DNA of 14,884 bases from DASUKL01 sp036278755 (GTDB lineage: Bacteria; Chloroflexota; Limnocylindria; Limnocylindrales; CSP1-4). The notes under the pieces were generated by a model. The model did not search any database, was not told the DNA's origin, and saw only the letters and a list, made by a program, of their open reading frames with translations. The position numbers and the translations under genes were made by a program. The DNA lies in NCBI GenBank assembly GCA_036278755.1, contig DASUKL010000069.1:1-14884 (forward strand). Direction: 5' to 3'. Shown one piece after another: positions 1 to 8,200 of this stretch (positions within the stretch are counted from its first letter, which is position 1; every line of letters starts with the position of its first letter).

Positions 1-510
1 ATGGGCCGTGAAGACGCCCAGGAGCGGGAGCTGCCCGTGGACGATCAGCGACTCGGCGTTCTCCTGGACCAGGAAGGCCGCGCCGACGACGATGAACAGC
101 GGGCCCCAGAGGTCGAGGAACTCGGTCAGGTAGTCCGGGGCCGACCGACCGTCCGCGGTGGGCTCGACGGCGGGCGTTCGGGCGATCCGGAGGGGCGAGC
201 GCCGGGTGACCCCGAGGGGCGAGTTTCGGGCGCCTCCGAAGGCCGACGGTCGAGCCCCGCGCCAGGCTCGCAGCAGGCCCAGGAGCCCATCGACGGCCAG
301 GACGACGAGGCCGGCCAGGGCCGCCCCGGCGAAGGCGGGCCAGTATCCGTCGTGGCCGCCGAGGCGCATCTGCTGGCCGAACGCGCTGCCGTCCCCGAAG
401 GCCACGGCGTAGACGGCCGTGTGGCCCAGGAGCAGCCCGCCGAGGGCCAGGAGAGCGAAACGGATCCGGCGCAGGCGACGGGCGGAGCGGGGATCGGTGG
501 ACCCGACCAT
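1..510 (-). CDS. Membrane protein of unknown function, 3' end cut by window edge
   Basis: The minus frame is open from an ATG at 510 to the window edge (170 codons, no stop reached). The upstream ATPase stop (526-528) lies in the same frame, so translation must begin at or after it; this ATG is 15 nt downstream, without a clear Shine-Dalgarno site. The product has a basic N-terminus, a first membrane segment (about residues 18-38, with His30), an HDGYWP motif at 53-58 leading into a second segment (about 58-80), a polar linker (81-127) built on an 8-residue repeat, and a third hydrophobic segment (about 134-148). I do not recognise the family with confidence. The conserved-looking His residues could suggest metal or haem contact, but this is speculation. 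It is the last visible gene of the ABC operon, so a role alongside the transporter is plausible. Confidence 0.72.
   Translation of the reverse strand, partial: MVGSTDPRSARRLRRIRFALLALGGLLLGHTAVYAVAFGDGSAFGQQMRLGGHDGYWPAFAGAALAGLVVLAVDGLLGLLRAWRGARPSAFGGARNSPLGVTRRSPLRIARTPAVEPTADGRSAPDYLTEFLDLWGPLFIVVGAAFLVQENAESLIVHGQLPLLGVFTAH
178..249. repeat. Degenerate 24-bp tandem repeat, three copies, inside the membrane-protein linker
   Basis: Copies at 178-201, 202-225 and 226-249 share the GGGGCGAG-type core and the CGGGYG start. In the minus frame they give the eight-residue repeats PSAFGGAR, NSPLGVTR and RSPLRIAR. The unit is a multiple of three, so the reading frame is kept and only the linker between two membrane segments is lengthened. 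Confidence 0.6.
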
Positions 511-525
511 GGGCCCATCATACGC

Positions 526-1242
526 TCAGGCTGCGGCCGCGGCCGCCACCAGCACCCCGTCGCGCAGCTCGAAGACCTCGTCCGCCAGCTCGAGCATCAT
601 CGGGTCGTGGGTGGCCACGATGGCCGTCACGCCCTCCGAGCGGACCACCGAGCGCAGCAGCTGCATGATCGAGCGGCCCGTCTCCGAGTCGAGCTGGCCG
701 GTGGGCTCGTCGGCCAGGAGGACCTTGGGTCGATTGGCCAGGGCCCGGGCCACGGCCACCCGCTGCTGCTCGCCGCCCGACAGCTCGTGGGGCCGGTGGC
801 CCGCCCGCGGCCCGAGGCCCACCAGCTCGAGCACCTCGCGGACCCGTGCCTCGCGCTCCCGGCTGGGGGTCCGGACGAGCCGCAGGGGGACCTCGACGTT
901 CTCCGCCGCGCTGAGGATGGGCAGCAGGCCGAAGGTCTGGAAGACGTAGGCGATGGTCGAGCGCCGGACAGCCACCAGCTCCCGGTCACCCAGGGCGGTG
1001 ATCTCGCGGCCGTCCACCACGACCCGGCCGGCGGTGGGCTGGTCGAGCCCGCCGAGCACGTTGAGGAGGGTCGTCTTGCCGCTGCCCGAGCGGCCGCGGA
1101 TGCAGACCAGCCGCCCGGCCAGCACCGTCAGGTCCACGCCGCGCAGGGCATGGACGGTCTCCCCGCCCTGGCCGTACTCGCGGGTCACGCCCTGGGCCTC
1201 CACGATGGTGGCGGTCGACGGCGGGGCGTAGCGGAGGCTCAC
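526..1242 (-). CDS. ABC transporter ATP-binding protein, LolD/MacB type
   Basis: A 238-aa nucleotide-binding subunit that would power one of the FtsX-type permeases encoded upstream. All ABC motifs are present: Walker A GRSGSGKTT at 50-58, Q-loop Gln102, signature LSGGEQQ at 154-160, Walker B VLLADEP at 174-180 with catalytic Glu179, D-loop around 183-185, and H-loop His212. The length and the LSGGEQQRVAVARAL signature are typical of the LolD/MacB/FtsE group. The start is GTG at 1242, placed exactly in a GTGA overlap with the stop of a 10-codon mini-ORF; no Shine-Dalgarno site is visible, so translation probably depends on coupling from the upstream ATPase gene. The C-terminus ends in a run of alanines. 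It is the fourth gene of the operon. The family call is secure; the transported substrate is unknown. Confidence 0.95.
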   Translation of the reverse strand: MSLRYAPPSTATIVEAQGVTREYGQGGETVHALRGVDLTVLAGRLVCIRGRSGSGKTTLLNVLGGLDQPTAGRVVVDGREITALGDRELVAVRRSTIAYVFQTFGLLPILSAAENVEVPLRLVRTPSREREARVREVLELVGLGPRAGHRPHELSGGEQQRVAVARALANRPKVLLADEPTGQLDSETGRSIMQLLRSVVRSEGVTAIVATHDPMMLELADEVFELRDGVLVAAAAAA

Positions 1243-1271
1243 GGCCGACGCTCGGCGTCACGCAGGCTCAC
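1239..1271 (-). other. 10-codon mini-ORF in the ATPase junction (second in order)
   Basis: GTG at 1271 opens ten codons (VSLRDAERRP) and ends at TGA 1239-1241, overlapping the GTG start of the downstream ATPase by GTGA (1239-1242). The peptide joins residues resembling the start of the downstream ATPase (SLR) to the end of the upstream one (AERRP). This is the expected result of a tandem duplication of the gene junction. Confidence 0.4.
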
Positions 1272-1300
1272 GGCTGGCGCTCGGCATCACGCGGGTTCAC
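1268..1300 (-). other. 10-codon mini-ORF in the ATPase junction (first in order)
   Basis: GTG at 1300 opens ten codons (VNPRDAERQP) and ends at TGA 1268-1270. Its GTG overlaps the stop of the upstream ATPase (GTGA, 1297-1300) and its TGA overlaps the GTG of the next mini-ORF. It could act as a termination-reinitiation step; whether it is translated is unknown. Confidence 0.4.
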
Positions 1301-2238
1301 GGCCGGCGCTCGGCGCCCGAGGGCCAGATCTCGACGTGGTCGTCCTCGAGCACGAGGCGCACCCGCTCGGACAGGCCGAGGGTCTCGAGGTGCGAACGCG
1401 GCAGCTGCAGCCGGCCCGCCCGATCGAGCACGGCGAACTCCTCGGCGATGATCCGGTGCTGGCCGTCGTGGGCCTGCTCGGTGCGGCGCAGCACGACGCT
1501 GCTCGTCCGTCCATCGCGGATGGCCACCGTGCGGGCGACGTGCTCGGAGACGAGGGCATCGTGGGTCACCACCACGACCGTCGTCCCCAGCCGCGCGTTG
1601 ACCTGGCGCAGGAGCTCGAAGATGTCCGCGCTGGTGGCGCTGTCGAGCTCGCCGGTAGGCTCGTCGGCCAGGAGCACCGCGGGGTCGTTGGCCAGGGCCA
1701 CGGCGATGGCCACCCGTTGCTGCTCACCGCCGGAGAGGCCGTCCGGCCGGTGGTGGGCCCGCTCGGCCAGACCCACGAGATCGAGCAGCTCGAGGGCCCG
1801 GCGGCGGCGGTCGGCGGCCCCGGCGAAGGCCATCGGCAGCTCGACGTTCTCGACCGCATCGAGGTAGGGCAGCAGGTTGTGGGCCGTCTGCTGCCAGATG
1901 ACGCCCACGACCTCGCGCCGGTAGCGGGTCCGGGCCGCGCGGCTGAGGCGGCCCAGGTCGTAGCCGGCCACGGTGGCCCGCCCGGCCGTGGGGCTGTCGA
2001 GTCCGCCCAGGATGTTGAGGAGCGTGGACTTGCCGCTGCCCGAGGCCCCCACGATGGCGATCATCTCGCCCGGCTCGACGACGAGGTCGAGGCCCTGGAG
2101 GGCGACCACCTCGAGGTCGGCGACCTTGTAGATGCGGACCAGGTTGTCGCAGACGATGACCGGCCCAGCCGGCCTGGACGGGCCGGGGGCAGGGTCCGGG
2201 CCGCGCCTCGCGGCCCCGGCCGGCAGCTCCTCGATCAC
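1297..2238 (-). CDS. ABC transporter ATPase fused to a C-terminal AbrB/SpoVT-like domain
   Basis: A 313-aa protein. Residues 27-245 are a complete LolD/MacB-type ATPase: Walker A GASGSGKST at 64-72, Q-loop near Gln116-Gln117, signature LSGGEQQ at 168-174, Walker B VLLADEP at 188-194 with Glu193, and H-loop His226. After a linker, residues about 265-305 read as an AbrB/MazE/SpoVT swapped-hairpin domain: LDRAGRLQLPR, then a short helix ending LGLSERVRLVL, then a strand EDDHVEIWP. AbrB-fold domains normally dimerise and often bind DNA; here one could bind DNA, or could pair two ATPases or contact a partner. The start is GTG at 2238 with a strong AGGAGG six bases upstream; a 26-residue leader precedes the ATPase fold. 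It sits 25 bp after the 970-aa permease and overlaps the following mini-ORF by GTGA. The ATPase call is secure; the AbrB call rests on motif reading. Confidence 0.93.
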   Translation of the reverse strand: MIEELPAGAARRGPDPAPGPSRPAGPVIVCDNLVRIYKVADLEVVALQGLDLVVEPGEMIAIVGASGSGKSTLLNILGGLDSPTAGRATVAGYDLGRLSRAARTRYRREVVGVIWQQTAHNLLPYLDAVENVELPMAFAGAADRRRRALELLDLVGLAERAHHRPDGLSGGEQQRVAIAVALANDPAVLLADEPTGELDSATSADIFELLRQVNARLGTTVVVVTHDALVSEHVARTVAIRDGRTSSVVLRRTEQAHDGQHRIIAEEFAVLDRAGRLQLPRSHLETLGLSERVRLVLEDDHVEIWPSGAERRP

Positions 2239-2242
2239 CGGG

Positions 2243-2250
2243 CTCCTCCT
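2243..2250 (-). promoter_or_regulatory. Strong ribosome binding site for the ATPase-AbrB gene
   Basis: On the minus strand AGGAGGAG lies just upstream of the GTG at 2238, leaving six bases between AGGAGG and the start. It fixes the GTG as the start. It also marks this cistron as independently initiated, unlike the coupled gene after it. Confidence 0.8.
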
Positions 2251-2263
2251 CGACTCGGCGCGC

Positions 2264-5176
2264 TCACGTCAGGCCTCGTCGCACGGCCTCGGCGGCCACA
2301 CGGCGCTGGACCGGCGCTCCCAGGGCGACGCCGAGGACAAGGATGGCGCCGATGAGCACGACGAGCAAGCCCACCAGCCCGAGGTCGAGCCCGGGCGGGG
2401 CGATGCTCGTGGTGCCCAGGATGCCGGCCAGGCCCAGGCCCGGCTCGAGGTAGGCGAAGAGGCCCAGCCCCAGGGCCAGGCCGGCCAGCACGGCCAAAAG
2501 GGCCGGGGGGCCGTACTCGGCCAGGAGCATGCGCGGCGCCTGGCCGATGCTCAGGCCCAAGGTCGCCAGGTGGGCCGTCTCCGCCGCTCGTCGCGAGGCG
2601 GCCAGGATCGAGGCCGCGACGATGGCCAGGGCGGCGTACAGGAGGGCCAGGAGGGCCAGGCTCACCGTGCCGGCGGAGACGACCCCCACCACGGGCTGGC
2701 CGCCGAGAGCGGCCGCCTCGGCGGACTGGGAGACGAGCCGCGTCTCGGGGGCGGCCGTGGCGAGGGCGGCCGTGAGAGCGGCCCGGTCAGCGGCAGGGGC
2801 CCGCAGGAAGGCCGTCGTGGGCGCCCGCAGGCGGCCCGGAGCGACGGCCTCGACCTGGGGCCGGGAGAGGATGATGAACGGCCGTCCAGCGGGCAGGCCG
2901 GGGAAGGTCGTGAGCTGGCCCACAGCCCGCACGTCCACCGTGTTCGAGCCGATGATCACCTGGAACGTCTGGCCCACGCTCAGGGCGAAGGGGCTGCCGT
3001 TCGAGGCCGCGATGAGGGCCGGCAGGGGCTGGGTCGTAGCCGCGCTGCCGGTGGCCGGCGCGGTCGCGCTCGGCGACGCGGCCTGGCCCGCAGGGGCGGC
3101 GAGCATGGCGGCGGGCCAGGCGATGGCCGCCGGCGTGCCCTCCGCGACCCGCTCATAGGCCACCGGATCGAGGGCCACGAGGAGTTGCTGGGCCCCGCCC
3201 TGGGGGAAGGCCACCGGGCCGACGAAGGCCGTGACCGCCTGGCTCACCCCGGGCAGCTGGAGCGGCTGGAAGTCGTCGGGCAGGGCCGGGATGCTGGCCA
3301 GGGGGTCTGCTGCCGGCTCGACCCGGTACGCCGCGCCGACGTCGTGCCAGGCCTGCCGCGTGGCGCTCTGATCGAGGGCCAGGATCGTGGCCGAGGCGAA
3401 GCCGCCCAGGGTGGCCGTGGCCAGGATGATGAGCAGGATGCGCGCGGCCCCGCTGTCGCGGGCCGCGCGCCGGGCGGCCAGGACCGGGCCCAGCCCGGGT
3501 CGCCGGGCACTGAGACGGGCCAGGCCGGCCATGGGCAGGGGCGCGAGGCGCACGGCCACGAGGGCCACGGCCAGGCCGACGATGATCGGCACGATGACGA
3601 GGAACAGGTCCGGGCCGCCGGTCCCCACGACCGTCGTCGGGACGGCCACGCCGGCCGCTCCGGAGACGGCCGTGCCCGCGCCTGCCTGGAGGCCGCGGTC
3701 GTGGAGCATGATCGCTCCGGCAGCGGCCAGGACCACGGCCAGGCCCTCGAACACCAGGCGGCGGGGCGTGGGGCGGCGGGCGATGCGGGCCTCCCGGCCG
3801 GGCTGGCGGGGCGGCCCGAGGATGGTGGGCAGGACGACCGCCAGCTCCAGGCCGACCGTCAGGAGGGCCACGACCGCGGCGCCGCCGACGACCAGCCCGA
3901 CATCCGCGGCTGGCAGCAGGAGGTGCACGACCACGGCCCCCACGGCCGCCGCCGGCAGAGCCAGCAGGAGGCCTTCCACAAGGGCGGCCAGGAGGACCTG
4001 GCCGGCGGAGGCGCCGCGTTCGCGCTCGAGGAGCAGGGTCCGTCGGCGGGGATCCGCGGCCAGTAGGATGAGGAGGCCCAGCGAGGCCACGGCCACTGCC
4101 GCGGCCCCCAGGCCGGCCACGAGGAGGACGGCGCCGGCCGCCTGCCAGGGCACCTGGAGGGCCACCAGCCGGTCCAGGAGGTGGGTGTCGAGGACGACCC
4201 CCGTGCCTTCTTCGTTGCCCTGCGGGTAGACCGCCTGCAGCCGGCGCAGGGCCCGGACGGTCGGCTCGAGGGCTGATGGGGCGAGGCGCTGGGGCTCGGC
4301 CGGGAAGCGCCATTCGATGCGCCGGGGCGCGACCTGCGGGCCGAAGCCGGCCCGGGAGTCAGTCACCAGCCAGGGGTAGAGGTCGGGCGAGATGAGGAAC
4401 GTGGCCTGGACGTAGGTGACGTTGATCGAGAACTCGCGGAGCGTCCAGTCGAGCACCCGCTCGTCGTCGATCCAGTAGGCGTCCGCCGTGTCGCGCGGCT
4501 CGAAGATGCCGACGACCTTGACCGAGAGGGGCCGGCCCTCGGCCAGTGGGTCGAGGGCGCTCTGGACGGCCAGGAACACGGTGTCGCCGACCTTCAGGCC
4601 CAGCTTCGTGGCGGCCGCGTGGGAGACCGCGACCTCGACCTGGTCCACGGTCTGCTGGCCCTCGATGGGTGTGCCCTCGTCGCCGCCGGTCGTGCCGGCC
4701 AGGATGTCGGGGGCCGAGCCCACGGTCCCACCGGGTGCGTGCCCCGCCACATAGCGGATGTGGTCGTCGACGCCCTGCATGATGCGCAGCCGCAGCTCGG
4801 CCGTCAGGGCCGTTCCCTGGAGGGCCTGATAGCTGGGGGTCTCGACGACGTAGGTGGAGGGGCCCAGGACCGCCGGCAGGGGGGCCGGGAACGTGGCCCG
4901 CAGCTTGTCCGCCTTGGCCGCCACGTCGGAGAGGTCGACGTAGGTGGGCTCCGGCGCCTCGGTGGTGCCGCCGGTGTCGGTCTGGTCCATCTGGACCACC
5001 CGATCGGCCGGGGCCAGATCGCTGATGGCGCCATGGATGGAGTCGGCCGAGACCTGCTGGAAGAGGCCCGGCAGCCCGCCCGCCAGGGCCGCGGTGAGGC
5101 CCACGACGAGGGCCGTGCCGACGAAGGCCAGACGATCGTGGCGCAGGCGGCGCAGGGAGGCCAGCAGCCAGCTCAT
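2264..5176 (-). CDS. Double-FtsX ABC transporter permease (970 aa)
   Basis: A membrane subunit of a MacB/LolC/BceB-like transporter. One N-terminal membrane segment (about 17-37) is followed by a large extracytoplasmic region (about 40-340). Next is a first FtsX block with segments near 345-373, 393-422 and 427-452, containing the cytoplasmic LLERERGAS loop at 382-390. Further segments lie near 474-491, 524-545 and 577-600, followed by a second extracytoplasmic region. The C-terminal FtsX block has segments near 838-858, 885-910 and 930-953. That gives about ten segments, the layout of permeases that carry two FtsX halves in one chain. The ATG at 5176 has no Shine-Dalgarno site but overlaps by ATGA the stop of a 21-codon mini-ORF linking it to the upstream permease. 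The ATPase-AbrB gene follows after 25 bp. The substrate is unknown; export or extraction of a lipid, lipoprotein or peptide is typical of the superfamily. Confidence 0.9.
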   Translation of the reverse strand: MSWLLASLRRLRHDRLAFVGTALVVGLTAALAGGLPGLFQQVSADSIHGAISDLAPADRVVQMDQTDTGGTTEAPEPTYVDLSDVAAKADKLRATFPAPLPAVLGPSTYVVETPSYQALQGTALTAELRLRIMQGVDDHIRYVAGHAPGGTVGSAPDILAGTTGGDEGTPIEGQQTVDQVEVAVSHAAATKLGLKVGDTVFLAVQSALDPLAEGRPLSVKVVGIFEPRDTADAYWIDDERVLDWTLREFSINVTYVQATFLISPDLYPWLVTDSRAGFGPQVAPRRIEWRFPAEPQRLAPSALEPTVRALRRLQAVYPQGNEEGTGVVLDTHLLDRLVALQVPWQAAGAVLLVAGLGAAAVAVASLGLLILLAADPRRRTLLLERERGASAGQVLLAALVEGLLLALPAAAVGAVVVHLLLPAADVGLVVGGAAVVALLTVGLELAVVLPTILGPPRQPGREARIARRPTPRRLVFEGLAVVLAAAGAIMLHDRGLQAGAGTAVSGAAGVAVPTTVVGTGGPDLFLVIVPIIVGLAVALVAVRLAPLPMAGLARLSARRPGLGPVLAARRAARDSGAARILLIILATATLGGFASATILALDQSATRQAWHDVGAAYRVEPAADPLASIPALPDDFQPLQLPGVSQAVTAFVGPVAFPQGGAQQLLVALDPVAYERVAEGTPAAIAWPAAMLAAPAGQAASPSATAPATGSAATTQPLPALIAASNGSPFALSVGQTFQVIIGSNTVDVRAVGQLTTFPGLPAGRPFIILSRPQVEAVAPGRLRAPTTAFLRAPAADRAALTAALATAAPETRLVSQSAEAAALGGQPVVGVVSAGTVSLALLALLYAALAIVAASILAASRRAAETAHLATLGLSIGQAPRMLLAEYGPPALLAVLAGLALGLGLFAYLEPGLGLAGILGTTSIAPPGLDLGLVGLLVVLIGAILVLGVALGAPVQRRVAAEAVRRGLT

Positions 5177-5238
5177 CGGGACCCGCTGGCTGGCCGGGCT
5201 TCGGCTGGGGTCATCCTCAGGGTGCTCGTGGTCGTCAT
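5173..5238 (-). other. 21-codon mini-ORF bridging the two permease genes
   Basis: ATG at 5238 overlaps the upstream permease stop (ATGA, 5235-5238). The frame runs 21 codons (begins MTTTSTLRM) and stops at 5173-5175, overlapping the ATG of the next permease (ATGA, 5173-5176). It fills the 58-bp gap exactly and could keep ribosomes moving from one permease to the next. It could also be chance in a GC-rich gap. Confidence 0.35.
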
Positions 5239-8200
5239 CCGCCTGCCTCGCGCAGGACGCTGGCGATCCGCCGCCGGGGCAGCGGCCGGCCGACGGCCAG
5301 CACGGTGACGATCAGCAGGGTCAGGGCCGCGGCGGCCACGAGGGCGATGAGCGGCCAGGGGACGACGACGACCGGCGTCGGCACGATGGGCCGGCCGGTG
5401 GCGCTGAGCAGGACGGCCGGCACCACGAGCCAGGCCAGCAGCAGGCCGATGGCGATGCCCGCACCCAGGCCGACGAGCAGCAGGAAGGCGTGCTCGGCGG
5501 CCAGCCAGAGGGTCAGCTGCCGGCCCGAGAGGCCCAGGGCCCGCAGCAGGGCGAACTCGCCCACCCGTTCGCGAGTCGAGACCGACGCCCCGACGAGGAA
5601 GCCGACCACGGCGAAGGCCGCCGCGGCCAGCGAGCCCAGCAGCAGGGCGCCGAGGGTCCCCAGGCCCACGGGATCGTCGGCCAGCGTGTCGAGCAGGCCG
5701 TCACGGCTCACCACGTTCTGGGACAGGGAGGGGGCACCGAGGGCCTGCGCGACCTGCAGCTCCGCCCCCGGACGCGTGGCCAGCCACCAGTCCCCGCGCA
5801 GCGAGGGGGAGCCAGCCTGGAGGAAGGCTGCGTCGGCCAGGGTCGGGCCGTCGACGACCAGTGACGGGAGCGCGGGATCGAGGGTCGGGAAGAGGCTGTA
5901 CGCGCCGACGATCCGCATCTCCGTGGACGAGCCCGCCAGCCGGCCGGTGATGGTCTGGCCGACCGTGGAGGCGGTGGCGGCGAGGAAGGCCTGACTGGCC
6001 AGGACGGGGAAGGGCGTGGGGACCTGCAGCGGCGCGCGGAGACGGACCTCGGCGCCGTTCTGGCTGCCCTCGGTCGAGTCCGGCCCCAGGACGAGTCGAG
6101 CACCGTGGATCAGCAGCTGGAAGCCGCCGCCCGTCGAAGCCTCCCAGATCCAGGGATCGAGCGCCGTGGCGCCGCCCAGCGCGGTCCATGTCTGGCCGCT
6201 CGCCGGGGCCGTGGCAAGACCGGTCACGGTCAGGGTCCCGGTGATCGGGTTGGCGGCGAAGGAGAAGGGGTTGCTCAGCGAGACGTCCAGCGCCAGGAGG
6301 GTCAGCGGCTCGGCCGGCCCCGAGCCAGGCAACGCTGGCGACGGGCCCGGCAGGTCGATGACGACCGACTGATCGGCGGCCTGGAACAAACCTATGATGG
6401 TGCCGCTCGATCCGAACTCGTCGACGCGGCCGTCGCGGTCCTGGACGACGGCCGTGATCGTCACCCCGTGCCAGAAGGGCGGCAAGGTCAAGGTCTGGTC
6501 GGGCCCCACCGGGATCGGTGCCTCGGTCAGGGACGCGCCGTAGTCCACGCGCAGCCGGCGCGACCCGGCCGGCATGCTCAGGCCGGCCGGCGCAGGCTGG
6601 GCCTGGGCGAGGTCCGCCAGGCCGCGGCGGATGGCGCTGCCGGGCGACCCAGGCGGCAGGTTCACTACCTGCGGAGCCGTGGCCGCATCGAGGGCCAGCA
6701 CCGGCGCGCTGCGCACGACCTGGCCGACCGAGACGTCCTGGACCTGCACGGGCATGGCCGCCGTGACACCGGGCACGCCGCGGTAGACCGTGCCCATGTC
6801 CTCGGCCGGCAGGGTGGTGCTGGGGGCGGACTCGACCCGCACGTCGGCCCCGGCCTGATAGGCGGCCTGGGCGGCCTGCGAGTCGGACCACGAGGCGGCG
6901 TAGGACGCGGCGAACGTGCCCAGGGCGGTCGAGAGCATGAGCAGCAGCACGGCCCGCGTGAAGCGCAGCGGACGCCGCGCGACCTGGCGTGCGCCGAGGG
7001 CCGAGACGAGCCCCCGGCCGTGACCGAGGAGCCGCTCCCCCACCTCACCAAGACGGGGCACGAGGCGGGTCGCCAGCACGGCGCCCGCCAGCAGGCCCAC
7101 GGTCGGCGCGGCCAGCAGGAGCGGGTCGAGCCCCAGCGTGCCACGCACCGTGCGGGTCAGCGGGGCGCCGTAGCTGCGCAGCTGCCAGATGGCGATCCCG
7201 GCCACGACGACGAGGGCCACGTCGAGGCCTAGCCGCTGGGCCAGGGTGCGGGCCACCGGGCGGCCGAGCACGGCCCGGATGCCGGCCACTTCGGCCCCCG
7301 CGGCCAGCGCGGGCAAGGTCAGGGCCACGACGCACAGGACCCCCGTGACGATGAGGGCCGCCACGACCGTGGGGCTGATGGAGACGCCGGCCACGGCCCC
7401 CCTCGCGGCCAGCCGGCCGAATCGGCCCACGAGCTCGGTCAGGCCGGCCGCCGCCGCGGGAGCCACGAGCATGGCCGGCAGGGTCAACAGGATGGCCTCG
7501 CCGAAGGCCAGGGCGATGACGTGGGCACTGGACGCTCCGCGTGAGCGCAGCAGGCCCACCTCCGGCCGGCGCCGGTCGGCCAGCATGCTGGCCACGAGCA
7601 GCACCGCGTAGGCGGCCACGACCGCGAACTGCAGGGTCAGCAGGAGGACGGCGCCGCGGGCCACCTGGAGCGAGTGATCGACCGTGTCGAGGACGCGGTT
7701 CAGGTCGGCGGAGACGCTCAAGGTGCCGCCGGGCGGGGCCAGGCCGCGGACCTGGTCGGGCAGCGCGTCGAGGCGGGCCCGGAGCGGTTCGATGTCGTCG
7801 CCGGTCAGGTGGTCGAGGTCGGGGATGGCCCGCCAGCGCAGGTCCAGGTAGCCGGGCACGTCGTCGGCCAGAAGGTCGTCCTGGGTCACCAGCAGCGGCC
7901 CGATGAAGCTGGCCCCGCTGACCTCTGCGGCGCCGCCCGTGTCGAACGGGTCGCCACCCCAGTACGGATCGTCGGCCTGCGGCAGATAGGTGCCCACCAC
8001 GACGACCGTGGCCACGGGCACGGTCGGATCGGCGTCGGGGTCGGCCGCGTCGGCCAGGGGCACCCGAGCGCCGAGGGTGAGGCCCATGGCCCGCGCCGCG
8101 GCCTGCGGCAGGGCGGCCTCCGTGGGCGTTTGGCCGGGACGCGGCCAGTGACCGTCGACGAGCGTCGCGTGCCCGTCCGCGCCCGTGGCGCTCTCGAGGT

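Larger units (their letters stand above)
1238..1315. repeat. 29-bp stop/start junction repeat, two full copies and a partial third
   Basis: Copies lie at 1238-1266, 1267-1295 and 1296-1315 (partial). Each contains, on the minus strand, GCCGAGCGYCRGCCGTGA. The block spans the end of one ATPase gene and the start of the next. A period of 29 (one less than ten codons) puts every copy in the next frame, so each GTGA closes one frame and opens another. Confidence 0.85.

Noticed and set aside
1268..1300. Frameshift in the ATPase genes at the junction
   Set aside because: Both ATPases are complete on either side with their own start and stop; the extra 58 bp are repeat copies, not lost coding sequence.
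1..2355. Very long open frame on the plus strand (784 codons) opposite the ATPases
   Set aside because: It is antisense to two complete ABC ATPases with all motifs. Its product is rich in Gly, Arg, Asp and Pro with no domain pattern, the usual by-product of high GC at third codon positions.
2132..4066. 644-codon plus-strand frame opposite the 970-aa permease
   Set aside because: Low-complexity, hydrophilic Gly/Arg/Gln/Asp product lying antisense to clear membrane segments; no ribosome site.
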